The notes beneath the pieces were generated by a model. That model ran no database searches and was not told the origin of the DNA. It saw only the letters and a program-made list of their open reading frames with translations. This document shows positions 7,801-10,480 of a stretch of DNA of 10,480 nucleotides, in pieces (the stretch's first letter is position 1; the number at the start of each line of letters is the position of its first letter). Origin of the DNA: Candidatus Luteimonas excrementigallinarum. Lineage in GTDB: Bacteria; Pseudomonadota; Gammaproteobacteria; Xanthomonadales; Xanthomonadaceae. The translations under genes and the position numbers were made by a program. Where the stretch lies: contig DXCY01000060.1 of assembly GCA_019115725.1 (NCBI GenBank), positions 1-10,480 on the forward strand, given 5' to 3'.

Positions 7801-7886
7801 GCAGTTGCGGAGCCATCCTGCGCCATCGCCGGCACCGCGGTATACAGAACCGCAAGCGTCACGCAGGCCAACAGGCTGTTTTTCAT
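4806..7886 (-). CDS. TonB-dependent outer-membrane receptor, Xanthomonas/Caulobacter type with N-terminal carboxypeptidase-regulatory-like domain
   Basis: About 1026 residues (numbered here from the upstream in-frame ATG 7910, which adds eight). The signal peptide is MKNSLLACVTLAVLYTAVPAMA, ending AMA before QDG. Next comes a beta-sandwich domain of the CarboxypepD_reg-like type at about 50-128 (GGTVIDPATGEYLRNAIIQV, GEYRIGDLPAGPVEIVVSFTGY), then a TonB-box-like LDRMVVTGV (141-149). The plug spans about 150-280 and contains RNVQLRGLPPAYTQVMVNG, DSIEVAKTISADVDANAPAG and TINVRTKRAF, typical of the TonB-Xanth-Caul family. The rest is a 22-strand type barrel ending in NATIGLRARF with the expected terminal Phe. 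Members import large or scarce substrates, often glycans, with TonB energy; the substrate is not evident here and no sugar-use genes are nearby. Neither start has a clear ribosome site; 7886 is chosen because it begins the signal peptide. Confidence 0.93.
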   Translation of the reverse strand: MKNSLLACVTLAVLYTAVPAMAQDGSATAQPVQGQQAEGEGAVGGTVIDPATGEYLRNAIIQVTTATGRRTVRSGARGEYRIGDLPAGPVEIVVSFTGYAEAGASLELGAGESRREDFELYSTAAGERPDTTLDRMVVTGVRQGDARAIMEQRASMNITNSLSAESYGEISEGNPGEFMKFMPGVDTDSSGDGTVRNVQLRGLPPAYTQVMVNGVNLAAADVNTGAGGSRSFSFEQMSLSGIDSIEVAKTISADVDANAPAGTINVRTKRAFDRQGRSVIAHLGASTHSNVWDSQRRTGPGEGGYGSKRFLPNFGLEYADVFFDDRLGVVANLSESNLYVEQEQITLNRSYQPTGASPDPLAITGIEPNVASREIMRASASVNLDFRATDNLILSLATMFNRSGIWAGSTNYHFITGARAHGVDGDPVFDIQSRHPETENGLSITNSMTYKDGRGKTIVPSFEYAGERIRLDGNLSWSDSTSRYDPYGQKGAAHTVSALTAPGNFTASRGDTLLGQPWDIRQVSGPDWSDPASFTSTDPFIMRINSGGLAEHKLMGGALNLTFDQDIAGLPVTFKTGLKAKRAEFDYSNEGDLHRLRYVGPLSLTELLTAVQSSSQASYADSGIGFTSLNGHRDLYLPSQYKLAELYRQNPHHWEQTSTDSPGEWYAIHVGNNREFREDTGALYFMGTADLSDRLTARAGLRWERTSTLALEADPLSAEEVRAAGFEVNEGTGRATTVEGLEYQYQTRPRVEREGSYDHFFPSASLKYSLDEATDLQVGYSRTIRRPEVGQLTGAWSVNDVDRRISVSNPGLEPELSNNLSVRLVRYFEPVGLIGLNYYRNRVKGLFQAEEMTAQEFGYTGEEYADYTFVTTTTVGGDAINIHGWELEFNHAMDYLPGLWSGLSVRGSFMRNFPDIPIVRAADKLATFSVSYQQGPVRLYLNTVWTDDKYRSTTPSWFAEYLDTNLSGSYAFGRGVEAFFTVRNLLDKDRNVIVPGSLATSGELGDHSAIYIHGGRNATIGLRARF

Positions 7887-7945
7887 CCGGGAGATCGGGG
7901 GAGTCGGCATCGGCAGGGTGAATGCGGCGGCCGGGTCACCCCCGG

Positions 7946-7970
7946 GGGGCGGGAATTATGTTCCCGGCCC
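7946..7970 (-). promoter_or_regulatory. Imperfect palindrome over a putative -10 box of the TonB receptor gene
   Basis: Bases 7946-7955 pair with 7961-7970 at nine of ten positions (mismatch at 7949/7967) around the centre TTATG. On the minus strand the core reads GGGAACATAATTCCC, so a good -10 word CATAAT (7960-7955) sits in the centre. The matching -35 position (7983-7978) reads TTTTTC, a weak match, which suggests an activator or alternative sigma factor. The placement is that of an operator for a dimeric repressor. Transcription would start about 60 bases before ATG 7886. Confidence 0.42.
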
Positions 7971-7978
7971 GGACATCG

Positions 7979-8007
7979 AAAAACCCTCTCCCTGAACTGG
8001 CGTTCAG
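7979..8007 (-). terminator. Possible terminator after glnA
   Basis: On the minus strand, 25 bases after the glnA stop, CTGAAC (8007-8002) pairs with GTTCAG (7997-7992) around GCCA. A TTTTT run (7983-7979) follows, but eight bases separate stem and T-run, so the match to an intrinsic terminator is imperfect. A second, overlapping stem (CTGGC/GCCAG, 8011-7997) competes with it. Confidence 0.33.
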
Positions 8008-8031
8008 CCAGCCCAGCAGCATCTTTAGCGC

Positions 8032-9441
8032 TCAGCTGGCGTAGTACATCTGGTACTCCAGCGGATGGGTCGCCGAGCGGAACGCCGTGACTTCCTTCAT
8101 CTTCATCTGGATGTAGGCGTCGATGAAGTCGTCGCTCATGACCCCGCCTGCCTTGAGGAACTCGCGGTCGGCATCGAGTGCCTGCAGCGCCTGGTCGAGC
8201 GAGTAGCACACGGTCGGGATCAGCTTCTCCTCCTCCGGCGGCAGGTCGTACAGGTCCTTGTCGCTGGGACCGCCCGGGTCGATCTGGTTACGGATGCCGT
8301 CCAGACCCGCCATCATCAGCGCGGTGAAGGTGAGGTAGCCGGACTGCACCGGATCCGGGAAGCGCAGTTCCACCCGCCGCGCCTTGGGATTGGACACGTA
8401 CGGGATGCGGCAGCTGGCCGAGCGGTTGCGGGCCGAGTAGGCCAGTATCACCGGCGCCTCGAAGCCCGGCACCAGGCGCTTGTAGCTGTTGGTGGATGCA
8501 TTGGCGAAGGCGTTGATGGCGCGCGCATGCTTGAACACGCCGCCGATGTACCACAGCGCGGTCTGGCTCAGGCCGCCGTAGCCGTCGCCGGAGAACAGGT
8601 TGGTGCCGTCCTTGGTCAGCGACTGGTGCACGTGCATGCCGCTGCCGTTGTCGCCCACCAGCGGCTTGGGCATGAAGGTGACGGTCTTGCCGTGGCGGAA
8701 GGCAACGTTGCGGATCACGTACTTCATCGCCAGCAGCTCGTCGGCCTTCTTCACCAGCGAGTTGAAGCGGGTGCCGATCTCACACTGCCCGGCGGTGGCC
8801 ACTTCGTGGTGATGGACCTCCACGGGAATGCCGATCTGCTCCAGCGTCCGGCACATCTCCGCGCGCAGGTCGTGCAGCGAATCCACCGGCGGCAGCGGCA
8901 GGTAGCCCCCCTTCACCCCCGGCCGCCAGCCGCTGTTGCCGCCCGGATACTCACGCCCGGAGTTCCAGTGCGCCTCTTCCGAATCAACGTGGAAGAACGC
9001 CTGGCCCATCTCCACCGCGAAACGGACCGAATCGAATACGAAGAATTCCGGCTCCGGCCCGAAGAAGGCCTGGTCGGCGATCCCGGAGGATTTCAGGAAC
9101 GCTTCGGCGCGGCGGGCGATGCCGCGCGGGTCGCGGGCGTAGGCCTGCATGGTGGATGGATCCATCACATCGCACACCAGCGACAGGGTCGGGTGGGCCG
9201 GGAACGGATCGACGTAGGCGCTCTCCGGATCGGGCAGCAGCACCATGTCCGACTCGGCGATGCCCTTCCAGCCGGGGACCGAAGAACCGTCGAACATCAC
9301 CCCGTCTTCAAACAGCCCGGGCTCGACGATCGACACCGGATAGGTGATGTGGTGCTGGGCACCGCGCATGTCGGTGAAGCGAAGGTCGACGAACTCGATG
9401 CGGTGGTCCTGGATCAGCTTCTCAACGGTGTCGATGGGCAT
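8032..9441 (-). CDS. glnA: Type I glutamine synthetase
   Basis: A 469-residue type I (GSI-beta) glutamine synthetase, the cytosolic dodecamer that makes glutamine from glutamate, ammonia and ATP, the main entry of ammonia into metabolism. The length is the family standard. Motifs in order: FDGSSVPGWKGIAESDM (50-66, N-terminal signature), FGPEPEFF (127-134, metal-binding Glu130 and Glu132), HHHEVATAGQCEIG (210-223), KPLVGDNGSGMHVHQS (259-274, ATP site), NRSASCRIPY (339-348). DLYDLPPEE contains Tyr398, the adenylylation site used by GlnE. The protein ends LEYQMYYAS. ATG 9441 has AGGA nearby upstream. A sigma-54 promoter (GG-N10-GC) was looked for in the 87-base upstream gap and not found. The gene is divergent from uppP. 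No glnB or amtB follows; a TonB receptor is 145 bases downstream. Confidence 0.98.
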   Translation of the reverse strand: MPIDTVEKLIQDHRIEFVDLRFTDMRGAQHHITYPVSIVEPGLFEDGVMFDGSSVPGWKGIAESDMVLLPDPESAYVDPFPAHPTLSLVCDVMDPSTMQAYARDPRGIARRAEAFLKSSGIADQAFFGPEPEFFVFDSVRFAVEMGQAFFHVDSEEAHWNSGREYPGGNSGWRPGVKGGYLPLPPVDSLHDLRAEMCRTLEQIGIPVEVHHHEVATAGQCEIGTRFNSLVKKADELLAMKYVIRNVAFRHGKTVTFMPKPLVGDNGSGMHVHQSLTKDGTNLFSGDGYGGLSQTALWYIGGVFKHARAINAFANASTNSYKRLVPGFEAPVILAYSARNRSASCRIPYVSNPKARRVELRFPDPVQSGYLTFTALMMAGLDGIRNQIDPGGPSDKDLYDLPPEEEKLIPTVCYSLDQALQALDADREFLKAGGVMSDDFIDAYIQMKMKEVTAFRSATHPLEYQMYYAS

Positions 9442-9467
9442 TGGCGTTCCTGTGGGGACTGTACGCA

Positions 9468-9500
9468 AAGGATACCGCCGCCTGCCGGTCGCGTATCCTT
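9468..9500. promoter_or_regulatory. Inverted repeat with divergent -10-like words between glnA and uppP
   Basis: AAGGATAC (9468-9475) and GTATCCTT (9493-9500) are perfect inverted copies with a 17-base spacer; GCAA and TTGC flank them with one extra base on the left. Each arm contains TATCCT reading outward, a GC-genome-type -10 word: 9494-9499 toward uppP (29 bases before its start) and 9474-9469 toward glnA (27 bases before its start). No -35 box fits either. This may be a symmetric bidirectional promoter or an operator. Confidence 0.4.
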
Positions 9501-9528
9501 GCCCACTGATAAAAACCTGCCTGTCGCC

Positions 9529-10323
9529 GTGTCCGACCTGTTCGCCGCCCTGCTGCTGGGCATCATCGAAGGCCTCACCGAGTTCCTGCCGGTCTCCAGC
9601 ACCGGGCACCTGCTGATCGCCCAGCACTGGCTGGGCCCGCGTTCGGACTTCTTCAACATCGTGATCCAGGCCGGCGCGATCGTGGCCATCACCCTGGTGT
9701 TCCGGCAGCGGATCTGGGCCCTGGCCACGGGCCTGGGTGAGCGCGCCAACCGCGATTACGTGATCAAGCTGCTTGCCGCCTTTGGCGTGACCGCGGCGGT
9801 GGGCCTGCCGGTGCGCCTGGCCGGCTGGGAGCTGCCGGAAACGGTGACCCCGATCGCCTGGGCGCTGGTGATCGGTGGAATCTGGATGATCGTGGCCGAG
9901 CGCGTGGCCGAGCGCCGCGGCGACCGCACCGAGGTGACCTGGACGGTGGTGGTACTGGTGGGCCTGGCGCAGGTGGTGGCCGGGGTGTTCCCGGGCACCT
10001 CGCGCTCGGCGGCCGCGATCTTCATGGCCATGCTGGCCGGCCTGAGCCGGCGCTCGTCGGCCACCGAGTTCGTGTTCCTGGTGGGCATCCCCACCATGTT
10101 CGCCGCCAGCGGCTACGCCTTCCTGGAACTGTGGCTGGATGGCGGCCTGGGCGGCGAGGCCTGGGACCAGGTGGCACTGGCCTTCGCCGCCGCCACGGTC
10201 ACCGGCTTCCTGGTGGTGAAATGGCTGCTGGGCTACATCCGCTCGCACCGCTACACCGGTTTTGCCATCTACCGGATCATCCTCGGCGGCCTGCTGCTGA
10301 TGTTCATGCCGGCCGGCAGCTGA
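9529..10323 (+). CDS. uppP: Undecaprenyl-diphosphate phosphatase (UppP/BacA)
   Basis: A 264-residue inner-membrane enzyme that removes a phosphate from undecaprenyl diphosphate, recycling the lipid carrier for peptidoglycan and other envelope polymers; overproduction gives bacitracin resistance in this family. The two signatures are clear: GIIEGLTEFLPVSSTGH (11-27, with Glu14, Glu18, Ser24 and His27) and PGTSRSAAA (155-163, with Arg159). Around them are several hydrophobic segments (for example 44-58, 108-123, 139-154, and the last 20 residues LGGLLLMFMPAGS), as expected for a multi-pass protein; length is normal. The start is taken as GTG 9529 (first residues SDLFAALLLG). The frame is open far upstream across the glnA antisense, but that part is a shadow. 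No good ribosome site is visible before the GTG. Confidence 0.96.
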   Translation: MSDLFAALLLGIIEGLTEFLPVSSTGHLLIAQHWLGPRSDFFNIVIQAGAIVAITLVFRQRIWALATGLGERANRDYVIKLLAAFGVTAAVGLPVRLAGWELPETVTPIAWALVIGGIWMIVAERVAERRGDRTEVTWTVVVLVGLAQVVAGVFPGTSRSAAAIFMAMLAGLSRRSSATEFVFLVGIPTMFAASGYAFLELWLDGGLGGEAWDQVALAFAAATVTGFLVVKWLLGYIRSHRYTGFAIYRIILGGLLLMFMPAGS

Positions 10324-10338
10324 ATCCGCCGCCGGGCA

Positions 10339-10366
10339 TCGACCCCGATCGCAGGTCTGGTACGCT
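10339..10366 (+). promoter_or_regulatory. Candidate sigma-70 promoter of the terminal lipoprotein gene
   Basis: TCGACC (10339-10344, four of six matches) and TACGCT (10361-10366, a TAnnnT type -10) are spaced by 16 bases. The transcript would start near 10373 and leave a leader of about 28 bases containing AGGAG. It sits right after uppP, so the next gene may have its own promoter. Confidence 0.45.
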
Positions 10367-10400
10367 TGCGCCGTGGACCTTCCCATTCAGGAGAACAGTG

Positions 10401-10480
10401 ATGGCCCGATACCTGTCCCTGCTGCTTCCCGTCGCGCTCGCCGCCTGCAGCGCACAGCAGCCCCCAGCCGGATCCGGACA
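10401..10480 (+). CDS. Lipoprotein of unknown function, N-terminal fragment (runs off window)
   Basis: Only 26 codons are present. They encode a lipoprotein signal peptide, MARYLSLLLPVALAAC, with lipobox LAAC and Cys16, followed by SAQQPPAGSG, the start of a Pro/Gly-rich linker. ATG 10401 is preceded by AGGAG (10389-10393) seven bases upstream, a good ribosome site; an in-frame GTG directly before the ATG is less likely. The residue after Cys is Ser, so outer-membrane sorting is expected. The mature domain lies outside the window, so no function can be given. The gene is 77 bases after the uppP stop on the same strand. Confidence 0.8.
   Translation, partial: MARYLSLLLPVALAACSAQQPPAGSG

Noticed and set aside
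7939..7948. CCCCCGGGGG palindrome near the receptor leader
   Set aside because: A simple GC run of the type expected by chance in this composition.
5214..8090. 958-codon open frame on the plus strand opposite the TonB receptor
   Set aside because: Antisense shadow produced by high GC; composition is Arg/Gly/His/Val-rich without domains, while the minus strand encodes a full, recognisable receptor.
8065..9528. Open frame on the plus strand antisense to glnA, continuous with uppP
   Set aside because: Only the part from GTG 9529 resembles UppP; the upstream part is opposite a complete glutamine synthetase and has no family signature, so it is not a fusion protein.
9442..9528. Sigma-54 promoter for glnA
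   Set aside because: No GG-N10-GC pair with the expected context was found on the minus strand; nearest pairs have spacings of 8 or 11.
1..10480. CRISPR arrays, tRNA/rRNA genes, insertion sequences, prophage or defence genes
   Set aside because: None seen: no spaced direct repeats, no cloverleaf or rRNA-like sequence, no transposase or integrase frame; intergenic gaps are all under about 150 bases.

Overview
The window is GC-rich, densely packed chromosomal DNA from a gammaproteobacterium, most likely the family Xanthomonadaceae/Lysobacteraceae (Stenotrophomonas, Xanthomonas, Pseudoxanthomonas, Lysobacter group). Support comes from the strong G/C third-position bias, a TonB-dependent receptor of the type common in Xanthomonas and Caulobacter, several lipoproteins with AAC lipoboxes, and two short hairpins headed by GTAG that resemble the REP (SMAG) repeats known from Stenotrophomonas. 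This assignment is an inference from recalled family features; no search was run.

Layout, left to right. The 3' end of a hemY-like heme-biosynthesis gene (+) converges on a FadI-like thiolase (-), with a GTAG hairpin between them. The thiolase is divergent from a 293-residue cytosolic protein that I do not recognise (+, 1762-2643), which ends in a second, perfect GTAG hairpin. A block of four minus-strand envelope genes follows. In transcription order these are a large TonB-dependent receptor (4806-7886), an AmiD-like lipoprotein amidase (4022-4765), a SodC-like lipoprotein that has lost nearly all metal ligands (3394-3939), and an intact Cu/Zn superoxide dismutase lipoprotein SodC (2677-3294). 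Upstream of the receptor is glnA (-, 8032-9441), divergent from uppP (+, 9529-10323). The window ends inside a new lipoprotein gene (+, from 10401).

Much of the window serves the cell envelope: outer-membrane uptake (receptor), peptidoglycan turnover (amidase), lipid-carrier recycling (UppP), periplasmic superoxide defence (SodC) and three complete plus one partial lipoprotein. Gaps of 40, 82 and 99 bases in the four-gene minus-strand block are compatible with partial co-transcription, but internal promoters are possible. No tRNA, rRNA, CRISPR array, insertion sequence, prophage or defence system was seen, and no gene-free stretch exceeds about 150 bases. The best candidates for a second look are the metal-ligand-less SodC paralogue beside the intact enzyme, the GTAG repeats that supply the stop codons of two genes, the palindrome over the receptor's putative -10 box, and the near-symmetric glnA/uppP promoter region.
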